Positions 38,401 to 51,084 of a stretch of 64,000 nt of DNA are shown here, piece after piece. A program made the translations under genes and the position numbers. The notes under the pieces are model-generated. The model was given only the letters and a program-made list of their open reading frames with translations, was not told where the DNA came from and did no database searches. The DNA comes from Prochilodus magdalenae (taxonomy: Eukaryota > Chordata > Actinopteri > Characiformes > Prochilodontidae): NCBI GenBank assembly GCA_024036415.1, contig JAMWET010003170.1:21001-85000 (forward strand), written 5' to 3'. Position 1 is the stretch's first letter, and every line of letters starts with the position of its first letter.

Positions 38401-41400
38401 TAACACAGTCAGCCAATAATGTTTTCAACTAGTTTAAAGGGAAGAAGGTTATTAGAAATGAACTAAAGCTACAATGAAAGTTTTAGTAGTAATACACGTG
38501 GAAAAAGAAGATTCACTGAAATTTGAAATTGCATCACAGTACAGATGTTCTCTATTGATGCTTTTTTGCTCACTGTGGTGCAGATCTGTTTGGTTGTTAA
38601 ATGCAGGATCATAAATCTGCAGCAGTACCTGCTCTGGTATGACTATATCATAGAGCTGCAGCATTGCCCTGGCAGAAGCAGCACTGCAGCAGCTGCCTAA
38701 GCATTCCAGACCAGCTGCAACCAAAATGAAAGCAACAACAGGAAGTCCTCGTGGGACATGTTGACCTCGCTCCAAGCGGAAGACAGTGGGGGGGAAGCCA
38801 GGAATGCTGGGGGGCTCGCTACATCTCGAACACTCCCAGTGCTGCCTGCAGCTTGCTGTGGGGCCTGCCGGCAGCTTCTGGACTTTGGCAGTAACGGATA
38901 CCGCACAGCTTATTTGCGTTAAAGGGCAACTTCATCCACTCTGTCAAAATCCTGAGCGTGTTTTGCCATTAAAACGTTTTAGATCATTATCTAAACAGTC
39001 TGTGAATAAAATACACTGGCCACCAATTAAGGCTTTTATTAAACTGGACCTTGTGCAACTGTAAGCTATGCAGCAAATCTTTTATAGGAGATAATATCAA
39101 GCCATGCTGTGGGTTAAGTAGCAGTCTGTCTCGTCTGATAAGAGGAACACTGAGTTCAAATAGCAGTGCACAGTTGATCAAAGATAGTGTCAGGTATGTA
39201 GTGGAGTACACAATGGTATTTCTGAAATATTTTTTGATTGATGCATAACTATAATTCACAGAATCACAACATCAGCGTGTTTACATAATGACTTTAAACT
39301 AAGGTGAGATATATGTAGAGCTGGTCGGATTCCAAATATGAATTTGTATAAAATATGAAACAACAACGATAAATATTTGCATTGTTTTCTGTGAAGCTTC
39401 TTTCTGCAGGAAACTCAGAATAGTAATCAGAGTGTTATCAGAATAGTTGGGTCATTGTTGATTCTGTGTATGAAATGCTGTGACTGTGTGTTGAGCTGCA
39501 AGCGAGCAATAAGAGGTGAAAATGGAGCAGCAAAAAATATTCACAAAGATGAAACAACAACAACAATGGCACAAGATAAAAAATTTAAATGTTGTACAAA
39601 CTTCTCAGGTGAGTACCTGATCAAGACAGGTGAGTCACCTGATCAAGTTTGTTTCATTGTCATTATTTACTAGCAGTGTTAAGATTCATTTCCTTCAGTG
39701 CATGGTTTATGAAACAATCCATGCTGTGAAGCAAGTTCAGTTAACTATCTGATTGCTATAGTTCTATTAATATTGTAATACCTATTCTATGAATATAAAC
39801 ACAATCCATGACGTTCCTAAAACAGCCATATAACCATGAATGCATATACGCTCTGCTCTGCCACTCTTTTTTACTGGCTTGGTTACCTTTCCTTGGACAA
39901 AGCTAATGTTAGATTCTTACCAGCTTCTTATCTGAATTTTCCATTCCACCTTAAATGAGGCAGCAGTTACACTGAGGACAATTCAAATAAGAGGAAAATA
40001 ATGGTTAGCATTAAAAAGTGAAATAAGGGTAGCACAAGAAGCTCAACTTTGTCTGCCTTGGAGATTTTATTATTTTGGTAAGCTGTTTGAAATGGCAAGT
40101 GGAGAGAGCAGACTTCACCTAAAGACACGGAAGTGAACATTTATCTCTTGCTAGGGCACACGTCAGTTATCAACTTGAGTGCAATAAGGATGGGCAAAGA
40201 GGGACAGTGACATGTGTCGACAGGTCACAAGTACTGGTGCTAATACCTCAACTGCTGCTGTCTGAACACTTTGTTCCTACCGACATTTCACTCCTATGCT
40301 CCACAGTTTGTAGCTAAATATAGAAGAGAAGCTCATATCATCTGTTTCTTCTTTTCCAAGTGTATTTAATGCATTTTTGTTCATATACATTTAAAGAAAA
40401 ATGAAGTTTGGAAAACAGTAGCTCATATTGTCGGTGTCCTTAGTTAGAGTTAGGCCACTTGATAGTTGGGTTAGCCAGCAGGCTAACCAGCCAATAAAGC
40501 TTGCAAGCAGTTTTCTATTTTTAACTTTTGTAAAAATATAATGTTTGAACACTAGCTAGCTTTCCTGGATCTTGTACATGTCTGCACGCATCAATGCAAA
40601 TGGCTCTTGCAAGAAACAAAACCACAGGAGACAAACTTGGGACATAAGCGACTTGTTGCCTGCTAGGGTGTCCAATATCTACATGGTTGTAGAGAGTCCT
40701 GCATTTCACAGTGTCCTAGGAGTGATTAACCCATGTTAATGTTCTCTCAGACTCATTACAGGTGGAAAGTAAGAGCCAGGTTTTAAATATACCATGAAAT
40801 CAGACTGTAAATGAGCTTGTAATGCTTAGTTTGCTTAATATTGAGATAAAGACTTCAATTATAGCATACTATGCATATCACTGATAGCTACAGCAAAAAG
40901 TCTGTTCTATATTTATTAAAATTCAAATCAAATTTCCAATCATACTGATGGAAAGACTGTTGTTCCCTGTCATCGTGCTTCATTCAGATTAGTAAAAAAC
41001 CTCCTTTGAATCTTTATAGCCACTCTGCCTGGACAAGCCAGGAGAGGCTCTGCCACAGCGAGCTTTGTACAAAACCTCAGTGCTCTGAAAGCGTGACAGG
41101 AGAGGACAGATTTAAAGCCAGGAGTGCTCGTTCTAAAACAAAGGAAACCTCTCTGAACTGTCTCTTCCTGCGCCTGATACAACATACCTCTGAGTGTGAG
41201 CGGAACCTCTTCAGTGAGCCAGTCACTGAGGCCTTTTAGACTCTGCTTGAAAAGCGGCTTTATTGAATGAGCATGGAATAGCAAAGACTTCAGCGATAGC
41301 ATAAAGAGGTCATGACTCATCTCGTTCCCTCGTATGAACCCAGGCCTGTTTTTTTTCTCTTTGCACTAAAGAAACTAAAAAAAAAACTGAACATTGCCCA

Positions 41401-43351
41401 AGATTAGCGTTGTGACTCTGTGCCCATCCTCATAATAATTATGGCCAGTGTTCTGAAGCAAACTCAGCTCACATAGCCCATCCTCAAAGGTTTGCTCTTA
41501 TTGCAAACATACAAAAGTCATCAAAGTCAGCAGAAAAGAGCTGATCTCCATCAGGAGGCTTCTGTTCACTCTGTGGAGATGAATAAATATTGAGTGGTCT
41601 ATAGTGAATCATCATAGAGGGAAATCAAGAGCACAGTTCATTAAAATGCAGAAGTCTTGGTGGGCTTCCTAGATGGCTCTGGCCTGATTTAGATTCAGTT
41701 TAAAAGGGAAAAAATAAAAAGGGACGCAATCGCCAGCAGCAGGAGCTAGCAATCTATCAAATGTTCTATTATTAAGCAAATAAAACTGGCTAATCCTCTT
41801 ACAACGGCCTCCCTAAATACATCATTTATTGACACTCTCTATTTTCTTCCGTAGACTGTTTCTGTATTATCTGCCAAATTTTTTTATGCAATTCAATTAT
41901 CCAAATTATTATGACCAAAATGATCATGGTTATCAGTATTGTCAGGGTCCGGTTAAAAAGTATAGACTATGTGCAAAAAGCACTGATACACAAAGTTATA
42001 TATTGAAAGCCACAAACAAAATGCAGCAAATACCAGTATCTTGTGTAAACGTATGAAAAAAAAAAACATATCAATTGGGCGTTAACGTTAAAGTCAGCAC
42101 CATGTGACCATAAGAGGCTTAAGTATTTGGAATATTATATATTAAAGTGTTCAGAATGGACTCATTAATAGTTTAATGTCACTGCATCCCATTTAATTTA
42201 AAACTATTAAAATAGTATTTTCTGATTAGGACATGTAGACTATCGGACTGTCCTACCTGTACTTTTAGTATTTCAAATTCTCCTGTCTGATTCATCACCA
42301 CCAGTAACAAATGTTTCCTGGTTTGATCCTTTGTCCCATTCATAGCAGTGCAGGCTGAAAGCCAGACACTTATGCACTGTTGCTATGATAAATTAAAGCA
42401 ATAAACCACAAGACCTAGTGATACAGTGATGTTATTAGACACAGTGCAAAGCAGAGTGTCTAAAAATAACCAGCCATGATCAACGAGAATGCACATATGG
42501 GGACAAAATGGCAGACAGCATAAAATATGAAAATAATGCATGTTATTTTTAACAATAATGCAAATAATCAAGTACTCGGCCAAGACATGTGTTTTCTTCA
42601 GAGGATGGCATTGAAGCTACGCACACATGAACTGCTGAATGATGTACAGTCAGTTCTTTTTGGTATGGTAGGTGTGTACAAAAACCATTGATCAGTAGAT
42701 CAAAACCACCAAGGAGTCATTTCAACATGAGCTACAATGGAATGAATAAGACAAAAGGACCTTTTTGTATAAAGACCTCAACATGAAGCAGAATTTACAG
42801 AAGCTTCAGAACTACCACATAATTAATGTTTGAGTTGCGGTAATTGGAACCAGATTCAATACCTCTAAAAGCTTCCTCACAGAAAGTTATTGCATGATAA
42901 TCTTATTAATACAGTGCCTGATGCCCGAAACATTGTTTGACAACAACTTTGAGAGAGGACTTCAAACTAAAAAGTTTTTTATTGATTAATGATTAAGAAC
43001 TTTACAGAACTTTGGGCAGCAAAACAGCCCCTGACGAAAATATAAATTTTTTCCATATTTTCCACTATTTTTCCATCATTGCTATTGCATAAAAACTCAA
43101 TGTCTCACTGGTAGGTTCAATGTAACTTCATTGGTCACTTTGGATAGTAAATTAAATGGCTATATTTGAACTGGCTGCATCAAACCACTCCAAATTACAC
43201 ACCACAGCCTTTAAACTAAAACTAAATACAATTATGCAGGTATAAATGTAAAATATATATATATATTTAATATATTTAATGTACACAGTGCAGTCGATTT
43301 CATTTTGAGACTCAGCACTATACTGTTTGTGTAGTGAAAAAAGCCTAATAC

Positions 43352-43492
43352 CTGATAGAATGAAGAATATTCCAGAGACAAAGGCTAGGATGGTGCGCTG
43401 TGGCCGAATGTGGCCTATGTTGCTGATGACGAAGGCCGTGAAGACGAAAAGGAGGGAGACCATGGGGAAGGGGGTTGCCGTCCTCACCATTT
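43352..43492 (-). CDS. cacng7 coding exon 3 (TM2 and TM3)
   Basis: Acceptor 'CTTCTCTAAG' (AG at 43494-43493); donor G|GTATTAG after 43352. The exon is 141 nt, phase 1 in and phase 1 out. It encodes residues 95-142: 'KMVRTATPFPMVSLLFVFTA', 'FVISNIGHIRPQRTILAFVS' and 'GIFFILSG'. TM2 is about 104-123 and TM3 starts at about 129. 'NIGHIRPQRTILAFVSGIFFILSG' is nearly invariant in gamma-5/gamma-7. Confidence 0.96.
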
Positions 43493-44305
43493 CTTAGAGA
43501 AGATAGGAGAGAGAGAGAGCGAGAGAGAGAGAGAGAGATCATAATAAAATCATGATGCATTTAAACAAACACAGCAGAGGACTGGGAGAGCTGATGAATA
43601 ACAGCTCCAGCTGAATAATAATAACAGAGGCTATCAGGCTCCCTCTAATATCCTATTCCATTTTCACCACGGCGTTTTCAATCACTCTTTTATTGCAACG
43701 TTGCTTATTGTGTGGGAATGACTAATACGGCTCTTAGTCGCACAGCATTGTTCAGACAGTAGTGTTCCACACATACTTTCTGGAAACTGTAAAAATATTC
43801 CTCCATATACTACAATAAAACCAGAGGGAGCTTCTAGATTAGAATACAGTCTATTTTCATGAAATGACGATAATTAACAGGGTAATATTGCATTACATAA
43901 AATACATTTTCTGTTTTGTCTTTCTGTTGTAGTGTATTGTATTCATGTGAAAACGATACACATGCTCGAATTAATTAATTCCAAGGCATCTTTTTGGCTG
44001 GAGCGTTGGGTATTTGGGGTGCACTAATAAGAGAATGGCAGGCTAATGCCTTATATTTATATATCTGTTGTTGCCGATACACAGTTTCAGTCAAAGACAA
44101 ACTTTTTGATTCCATTTGTAGTACTACTGAACCATCATCTGTGTTTCCACCGATACTGATATGATCCCAGTATCTTTGTGCCTCAGTGCTCTGTAACAGT
44201 GCACATTACAGGGAGCTGGACGTTTTCTGGGGCATGCTCAGTACACTTCATAGAGTTACTTCTTTTTTAGGTTAGTGTTCCACTGTCCACTGCAAAGGTC
44301 CTTAC
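43493..44305 (-). other. cacng7 intron between coding exons 2 and 3
   Basis: Donor GTAAGG at 44305-44300, acceptor CTCTAAG ending at 43493. The 3' end is a (GA)n microsatellite on the plus strand (43501-43538) that reads as (CT)n in the transcript and forms the polypyrimidine tract. Confidence 0.9.
43497..43538. repeat. (GA)n tract at splice acceptor of coding exon 3
   Basis: Plus-strand 'AGAGAAGATAGGAGAGAGAG' followed by further GA repeats directly abuts the exon 3 acceptor. In the pre-mRNA it is CU repeats. Confidence 0.95.
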
Positions 44306-44392
44306 TCAGTATATTCGCTGTGTTCTCTGTCGTGATCTCGATTTCTGGCTCGGTGAAATATTCTGACGCCACGCATCTCCCCTTCTCTGGCC
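44306..44392 (-). CDS. cacng7 coding exon 2 (first extracellular loop)
   Basis: Acceptor 'CTCTCTCTCAG' (AG at 44394-44393); donor A|GTAAGG after 44306. The exon is 87 nt, phase 1 to phase 1. It encodes residues 66-95: 'GPEKGRCVASEYFTEPEIEI' and 'TTENTANILK'. Cys72 is the partner of Cys62 in the conserved extracellular disulphide of the claudin/TARP fold. Identity to gamma-7 ('EKGRCVASEYF', 'TENT.NILK') is high. Confidence 0.95.
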   Translation of the reverse strand, partial: GQRRGDAWRQNISPSQKSRSRQRTQRIY

Positions 44393-47290
44393 CTGAGAGA
44401 GAGAGAGAGAGAGAAAGAGTGAGAGAGACAGAGGGGACAGAGAGCTGACAAGGCAGAGACATAAAAAAGGCAGAGAGGAACAAGAAATGAGGGGCACCAA
44501 AAAGCAGCCGAGGGAAAGAGATGGACAAAGATTGACAGTGACAGAGAGACACTGAGATGGGCAGTGAGAGAGACAGAGCTGGTTTAAAGGAGCACAGGGA
44601 GATGAGAGATGAACACTTAGGGCAGTGGAGAAATGAATGGCTAACAAACACTTTATAATTGAATAAAAACAGAATCAAGATGGGAATATGTTTTCAGTAG
44701 AGGTTTTGTGTATATGCAAACAGTAGAAATCATTTATTATAAGCAATATATGTATAAATCTGGTGTGGTATTCAGTCAGAATACGCCGTTCATTAGTGCT
44801 TTAGTGCAACAAACACTGATGAAATGGATTCAGAATGACACTTGATCAGACAATTCAAAGTCCAGTCCAGGTAAACGGGACAGCGAGCTCAATATTGTAC
44901 ACCTGGAAACACTCCTGAGATGTCTAGTTCCTATCATTCTTCTGACAAGTACCCACAAAGTCATTAATGTGAAGCCCCTTAAGCTTTAACTGCTAATGGC
45001 CCTTTGTGAAGAATGTTTAGCTGCTAAACATGAGTGAGTGAGTGAGTGAGTAAGTGAAGGAGTTAGCTAATTAGTAACTTAGTCAGTGGTTCTAGGCTTT
45101 TATGTCTGGCTTTAGAAACATTATGTTATCTTATGCCTCTTCTTAAATATTCTTTACACTGGTGTTAATGGTCTACAATGCAAATATAGACAAAAAAGAC
45201 AAAATAGCCAAATATTTTATTATCTAGAGAAAACTGTTTGTGAGCCTACACATCTTCAAAGTTTTATATGAAACCATTTTAAAAAATAAGATGGTCATAT
45301 AGTGTGAAATGTGAAAGTGTTTGGGTTTGTTTTCTTTGGGAACTATTTTATTGTATCTGCACCCTTCTAGCATGTCTTCACCATGAATAGATTTAAAACA
45401 AGGCAGCGTTCTGTACTATTCCACTTAATAACTTTCTCCTAGGAAGCTTTTAAAGGCATCAGACATTATGGCCGTCAGATTTCCACCAGTGTTAAAGCTG
45501 CCCAGCGCTTATGTGGATCACGTCTTTTCATCTTTTTTTTTTTGGAGTGTTGATATGTCTACTGTTTGCTAACTGATGCATAACATAAAGAGGCATATGT
45601 AACTGCTTTGGGAAATAACAGTCATTCTAAACCCCTTCATACTGCAGCCTATGTACCTACATATAGGGCATGTCTTAATCTTACCACCGCTGTACTAAAT
45701 AGTTAATTCAGCTTAGCAATGGCATCCTTGATGTACTACTTTGATGTGTTATTTAGTTATTAGTATATGTGGTTTAAGATGCAGCTGCAGACATCCAGAA
45801 AGTCTCTGTGCACATGTCCCTGCATGAGCCTGTGAGCAAATGAATGTCAGAAAGAGCAATCAAAAGTGACACAGAGAGGAGGGTAATGACAGAGTAGCAC
45901 TTTATTTACTCTACCTGATGGAACGCACTACGAGTGAGACCCGATTGGACATTATAATGCCCAGTCCAGAGTAACTGAACCTGAAAATTGGGCAGGCAGG
46001 TGTAAAGCCAGACAACACCGTTTGGGTGTCTAACGCCTATCATGAATAGGAGAAGTAAGTTTCTCTAAAATACTCTAAATGGCTTTGTTTATATCTTAAC
46101 TGCTCAATAATGAGGTGAAATGAAACCCCCTTTAAGAACGCAGCATGAATAGAAAGATTACATTTATTTAAGGAAAGGCTACAACGAATACAAGAACACT
46201 TTAGAATGAATAATGCAACAAGCACCTCAGCCAGACCTCCAATAGAGAAAGAACCAGCCAGCACTGACAGCAGTGGCAAAGCACTAAAACAAGGTGACAT
46301 CATCCTCACACTTCTCCTACTCAGCCATTCCCTGCCAACTGGTGTGGCACTGCTTCAGTCTACCTCAGCACTTCCTGCTCATGTTGTGAAAACAAACCAG
46401 CGTGCAACACAACGAGAACTCATTTGTGCAGCATTTCCAAATCTGATCATTCATATGGAAATGAGCCATCTCTTTCCCAACAGACCAAGACAATGGCCGT
46501 TTTATAATTCCCTTTAATGGAACGGTAATGGCGTGTTGCACCAATTTGCCTACGCTATCCTTCTGGTTCAAATTGAGCAGTCGATAGAATTACGATGCCA
46601 CACCAGAGCCATGAGACCTACCATCAACACAAATAAAAACAAGGTGCCTCACACTGAATAGGCGGCTAACTGGGCATAAAATATGAGATATGGGAAATAC
46701 AGAGTGGGGAATGTGGAAAATAATGAGACACAAATTGAGCAAGAGTGATGCTGCAGTTACAGTAGGTACTAGGGCTTGCATGACTATTCATTTTTACTAG
46801 TCAGTTAGTATTTAGCCAGCAGTTTGTTAATAGCGGCTAGTTTAAACTGTTCTCTAAAATTACCAAAGCCCTCGTGATATCATCTCTCACAGAGATTTAA
46901 ACCAGCTATCCGCACTTCTGTGCCACAGGTTTATCAGTCCAATGGAAAACAAATGAATGTTCATCAGGCTAAATGCTAGCAGTCCTTGGTAGTAAGCAGT
47001 TGCATCTCCATACACCAACAGACCTTTCGATTTGAGATGTAGCCCTAGTCTCTGAACAAAAAAAACATCCACACTACCCTGTGGCTGCTTATTAAATGCT
47101 ATATTTTCTAATCTAAAATGTGTGAAGAGTTCTGGGCCGATACAGAGTTCCTGTGTTAGGTTAATGCAGAAGGTAAAATATGTAAACGTGAATGTGCTCT
47201 GTTATGCAATGCTAAGCTGGAAGACCAGTCAAACAAAGCTGTACATGGAGAACAAGCATGGTGGATTACAAAATCTAAAAGAAAGCATAC
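44393..47290 (-). other. cacng7 intron between coding exons 1 and 2
   Basis: Donor G|GTATGC at 47290, acceptor CTCTCAG ending at 44393. The 3' end is a CU-repeat tract derived from a (GA)n microsatellite. No other supported feature; the frame at 46206-46517 is unrecognised. Confidence 0.88.
44395..44430. repeat. (GA)n tract at splice acceptor of coding exon 2
   Basis: GAGAGA repeats with one AAAGAGT interruption start 3 bp from the exon. They read as CTCTCT...CAG in the transcript and supply the whole polypyrimidine tract. A further purine-rich stretch extends to about 44590. Confidence 0.95.
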
Positions 47291-47486
47291 CAGCCACAAA
47301 GCAGACTCTCCAGAGGCCGGAGTGCAGTGCCATCTTCACCTCGGTGGTCTGGTTCTGCTGCAGAACAATGCCCTCCTCCATCAGCAGCCAGTAGTCTGTC
47401 GACACAGCGACGCCCACCAGGAGCAGCCCACATGCCCCGAACACAGAAGAGAGGAGCGTCAGGGCCCGTGTGCTGAAAGAGCTCAT
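47291..47486 (-). CDS. cacng7 coding exon 1 (start codon, TM1, GLW motif)
   Basis: ATG at 47486-47484. The exon encodes residues 1-65 plus one base: 'MSSFSTRALTLLSSVFGACG', 'LLLVGVAVSTDYWLLMEEGI', 'VLQQNQTTEVKMALHSGLWR' and 'VCFVAG'. TM1 is about 9-29. W33 and the claudin-family motif G57-L58-W59-x-x-C62 lie in the first extracellular loop, with an N-glycosylation sequon at Asn45 (NQT). Type II TARPs bind AMPA-type glutamate receptors at synapses and tune their gating and trafficking; that role is known for the family. The donor is G|GTATGC after 47291. The start is chosen because it aligns with the gamma-7 N-terminus, and the splice acceptor 'TTTGTGTAG' lies immediately upstream of the ATG. 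Confidence 0.97.
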
Positions 47487-47715
47487 CTACACAAACACAA
47501 AGACAGAATATACAGGAAGATAATCAAGACCAGGAACTCTAAAACATAATACGTCAGTGCCAAACAGGTTCTAGGGGAATGCTATGGAGTAACCACTTTT
47601 GGTTCCCTAACGAACCTTTGGTAATACTTTATTGGGATAACCCACTGCAGTTGCTTCAGCGACATCAAGCATTTCACTTACATTAAGCTACAGTCAAACA
47701 CAAAGCATGGATGTT

Positions 47716-47940
47716 TAACCTCCTGGGACCTGGACTTGCTTGGTGTGCAATTTTAATTTCGCCTAGCTATTTGTGATAAGTAGGACCTAACAAGTATAAA
47801 ACAAAAAACAAATAAACAGTGTCTCATATGAGGCCAAAAGGTCAACGTTTTAAAAAGTATCATGGTGCAGAGGAGCAGAAATATAATATCCTCATATGAG
47901 GACACTGGGGTCTCTGCAGGAACTGCATTTCAAACAATTT
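47716..47940 (+). repeat. Possible non-autonomous element with TTAA edge
   Basis: The block starts 'TTTAACCTCCTGGGACCTGG' and contains the palindromic 'CTCATATGAGG' twice (about 47822 and 47893), the second followed by 'ACACTGGGGTCTCTGCAGG'. TTAACCTCCTGGGACC edges are common in fish repeats with TTAA target sites (piggyBac-type). The right end cannot be defined and the assignment is tentative. Confidence 0.3.
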
Positions 47941-48859
47941 TGCCAATGCAATGAACCAGCTTTAACAGTATACATACTATCTGCATGAACAAAACATGCT
48001 ATATATTATGGTTTACCTACTATCAATTCTCTATATTTTATTAGTATTAGTATTTTACTGTCCACTCCAACTGCTTTTAATTTAAGCAGGTAATGGTTTG
48101 TTTAATTCCCAGTTTCGCTCAATAACTAGCCTTGTTGCAGAATGTTTTGCCTATCAATCAGACTGAGGGAGCAGATTGAAATACGTTTGGTGATCTATTG
48201 ACAGAAAAGATTTGGGTGACTTCTGACTTCCTGTATTTATTAGCAAAGAAAGCATCATAGTTTTTCAACAGCGGTAATAGAATGCAGCACACAGTACAAT
48301 ATGATTTGGCATTGTGTAATGCACAGGATTGTTTAAAGGACTGAAATTGTAGGATTTTGCCTTATTGATCTATTTTGCTCACATATAGATGTACAGCATT
48401 CTAACAGTCTTTTAAAGTTTGGCTGGGATACAACTCAGAGCTACTGTGTGACTCACTGACAAGGGAACACAGGAAAGAAAAAGAAAGCAGAGAAAAGTGT
48501 CCTTGACAGTTGTGTGTTGCTAAAAGGATTATCACAGTGACGTCAAGAAAGTAAGCAATGGGATAATCGTCCAAAGGAAAATGAGGCGCATGCACTCAAC
48601 TTGTACATTTTAATTTACTAACTGTCAAAAACACCTTCATAACATAATGCAAGAATCAAACCAAAGGTTCTCAGACCAAGCTCTGTGCTGAAACACTGTA
48701 AAGGCACAGTAGTGGTGTACAAACCCTACTGCTTATCTTTGTCTTTGTCTAAATACTCAATGCAGCATGAACAAATGTGGATATAAAGTCACTGCAAAAG
48801 TACAGAATTCTTTATTACTTAATAAAAAGCACTGCTGTGGGAAACAGCCTGAAAGAGAA

Positions 48860-48866
48860 AGCAAGC

Positions 48867-48910
<44 letters not shown>

Positions 48911-48926
48911 AGAATGGAAGACAGAG
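48860..48926. repeat. (GA)n microsatellite
   Basis: GAGAGA run with short interruptions; it generates complementary open frames on both strands. Confidence 0.95.
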
Positions 48927-49509
48927 AGAGACAGAGCGAGGCAGTGCCATCATTAACGGCTGACTGACAAGGATGGAGAAAACTACTATTCCCATGATTC
49001 ATTGATGGGCACTATGTAGACAGTGACTCAGAAACTTCTACAGCTTTTGGTGTAAAGCTTCGGGAAGTACTTGGACATTTTGGAAATACATATGTGTATA
49101 TATATATATATATTTACAGGTTTTGTGGATTGGAAAGGTGCATTGCAAGACTTTAAACTAAGAAATGCTTTATAGTGCTTGTATATGCTATTTTTGATTT
49201 AGTTTTTTTTAAACCCCATTTTTGAAATTCACCTGAACCTTTACTTAACTGACAAAAGTAAAAATAGACATGAACAAGAAAAGAGTGAAATGTCAGAGGA
49301 TATTACGATTGGGTAAAAAAGTTCTTGAGAGAACTGTCAGGGTTCATAGAGAACATTTCTCAACACACGATTGCAAAAAGGTTTTTCTCACATACTCACA
49401 TATCTCACATACTTTTCACTGTGAAAAGGTTCTATGAAGGGTTCCCTGATCCTGAGCTCATCTCTGATGATCCAAAAGACAGTAGAAGTGTGTGCTGTGG
49501 TCAATGATA

Positions 49510-49850
49510 AAAGGGACCATCCAGACTTTTATCAGTGAAAGGTGAAAGCTAAGATGAGTCAAGGTACAGGGGATGTCTTTTCCTGGAAAGTCCATTGTTA
49601 TATCAGTAAGACAATGCCAGATCTCATTCTGCATGTGCTACAGCAGCGTAGCTTCATAGGCTCAGAGTGTATGTGTTCGACTGGCCTGCCTGCAGTCTAG
49701 ATCTGTCTCCTATTAAAAATGTATGGCCTCTCATTAAGAGGAGACTCGGACAATAATGACCACCATGGACTGCTGAGCAGCTGAAGTCTTGTGCCATGCA
49801 GAAAGGGCAAAACATTTCATTTGCAAACCTGCAAAAATTAAAATCTTACA
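49510..49850 (+). mobile_element. Tc1/mariner-like transposase 3' fragment (fourth family)
   Basis: Joined across frames, the plus strand resembles '..DNARSHSACAT..' (near 49612-49640), then 'VYVFDWPAC' and 'SPIKNVWPLIKRRLGQ' (near 49698-49755), then 'EQLKSCAMQKGQN'. These are the second Asp and Glu neighbourhoods of a Tc1/mariner DDE domain; the Glu has become Lys in 'PIKNVW'. There are many stops. It ends where family A copy 4 begins (about 49858). Confidence 0.65.
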
Positions 49851-49857
49851 GAGTTAA

Positions 49858-50200
49858 TGGGAAGGAAGATAAGGTGACCAGGAACAATAGATGATGATTA
49901 ATTAAGACTGATATGGGTAATATTTATTGTGCTACACATATAGAAGTAGTGTCTCCTAGGCGCTTGGCCACCATGTTTGCTAATGCAACATGCAAGATGT
50001 CTCGGCATGGAGCCATAGAGGTTCCTAATGGTGCCCTGTGATAATCCATTCATACAGCTTGAATATTCTCACACAAGTTGTGCTGATTTTGAGGCAAGGG
50101 TTTTGGTGACCTGAATCCTTTACATGTCTCACAGTGTCAAACCTACCCACCAAGTTTCATTCCTGTTGCTTGATTCCTTCTGTGTGCAACTAGTTTTTGA
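49858..50200 (-). mobile_element. Tc1/mariner-like remnant, family A copy 4 (internally deleted)
   Basis: The left half ('GGGAAGGAAGATAAGGTGAC', 'GTGCTACACATATAGAAGTA', 'GCATGGAGCCATAGAGGTTC') and the right end ('ACATGTCTCACAGTGTCAAA', 'CCTACCCACCAAGTTTCATT') match copies 1-3, but about 300 bp of the middle, including the catalytic-Asp region, is gone. The junction is near 50090-50110. Confidence 0.7.
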
Positions 50201-51084
50201 TGATGAGTATATATACAGAATACAGTTATGTTGGTGAATGAAAAGAACGGATATCTTTTCTTTGTATTTTGTCAGCTACATTAAGGTTCAGGAGAATCTT
50301 TAAAATGCCAGATTCTTGTTTAAATGGGCTTTTACTGAATACCCTGGAAATTAAGTTTTGTAGTTATTGAATAACAAGGCTTAGGATGTAACAAACCTGG
50401 TATTTTAGGAAGATTTACTACCAAAATAGTGATATATTACAAATAACAAAGGTCTGAACTCTGTTAGGTTACACATTCGAGCAATCACGCCACACACAAA
50501 ATCTTTGTTTATCAGGGATAGATCCACAGTTTTCTGACTAAGCAGTTTGGATACAGTGCCTTACACTGCCTTTCACAACGAGTTCTGGTCTTGATAGGCT
50601 TCAGTATGTTTCATTTAAAAAGTTGCATTTTCAGCAATCCTAGTGGCCGCTCAATTCTCATTAAGTACAGTCTATATATAGGCAGCAAGAACAGATGCCT
50701 ATTTCAAAGAGAGAGAGGACCAATCCAGACGGGAAACAGCTACACAAAGACAAAGATAAGGGTGACAATGAAGGTTTAGGGAGCTGCCCATCACTGTGGT
50801 GCTGAAGCCCAGAGCCACATTGACTCTTAATACAGCAAAGCCTGGGTCCTTTGTGTTAAACATGGTGTATAGAGTTGGATGTATTTCCTGTATTTGTTCT
50901 ACATACCTGCACTGAAACTCTTTACATTTTGTTAGCATCCTTACCTGTTCATTTATACAGTTTTGGTGACTGTAGCTGAATACAGAACGTCGTGCTTCCC
51001 TTTTTTTGAACATGACTGAAACACTATATCAGTTATCGGGGTAGGAAAAAAGCTGTGCTGATAGCATGTATTTAGTGCGTGTTC

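Larger units (their letters stand above)
32138..43351 (-). other. cacng7 intron between coding exons 3 and 4 (11.2 kb)
   Basis: The longest intron of the gene (donor GTATTAG, acceptor TTTCACAG). It holds a GA tract (33105-33200), Tc1 family A copy 3 (33706-34345) and the 30-bp minisatellite (34497-35496). The rest (35.5-43.3 kb) shows no exon, RNA or repeat that I can support. Short frames such as 36295-36480, 38452-38775 and 41006-41239 are unrecognised and probably chance. Confidence 0.85.

Noticed and set aside
43569..44300. A further coding exon between cacng7 coding exons 2 and 3
   Set aside because: Exons 2 and 3 join in phase and the protein matches gamma-7 across the junction without a gap.
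46206..46517. 103-codon plus-strand frame within a cacng7 intron
   Set aside because: No similarity or splice evidence; antisense to cacng7 in ordinary non-coding sequence.
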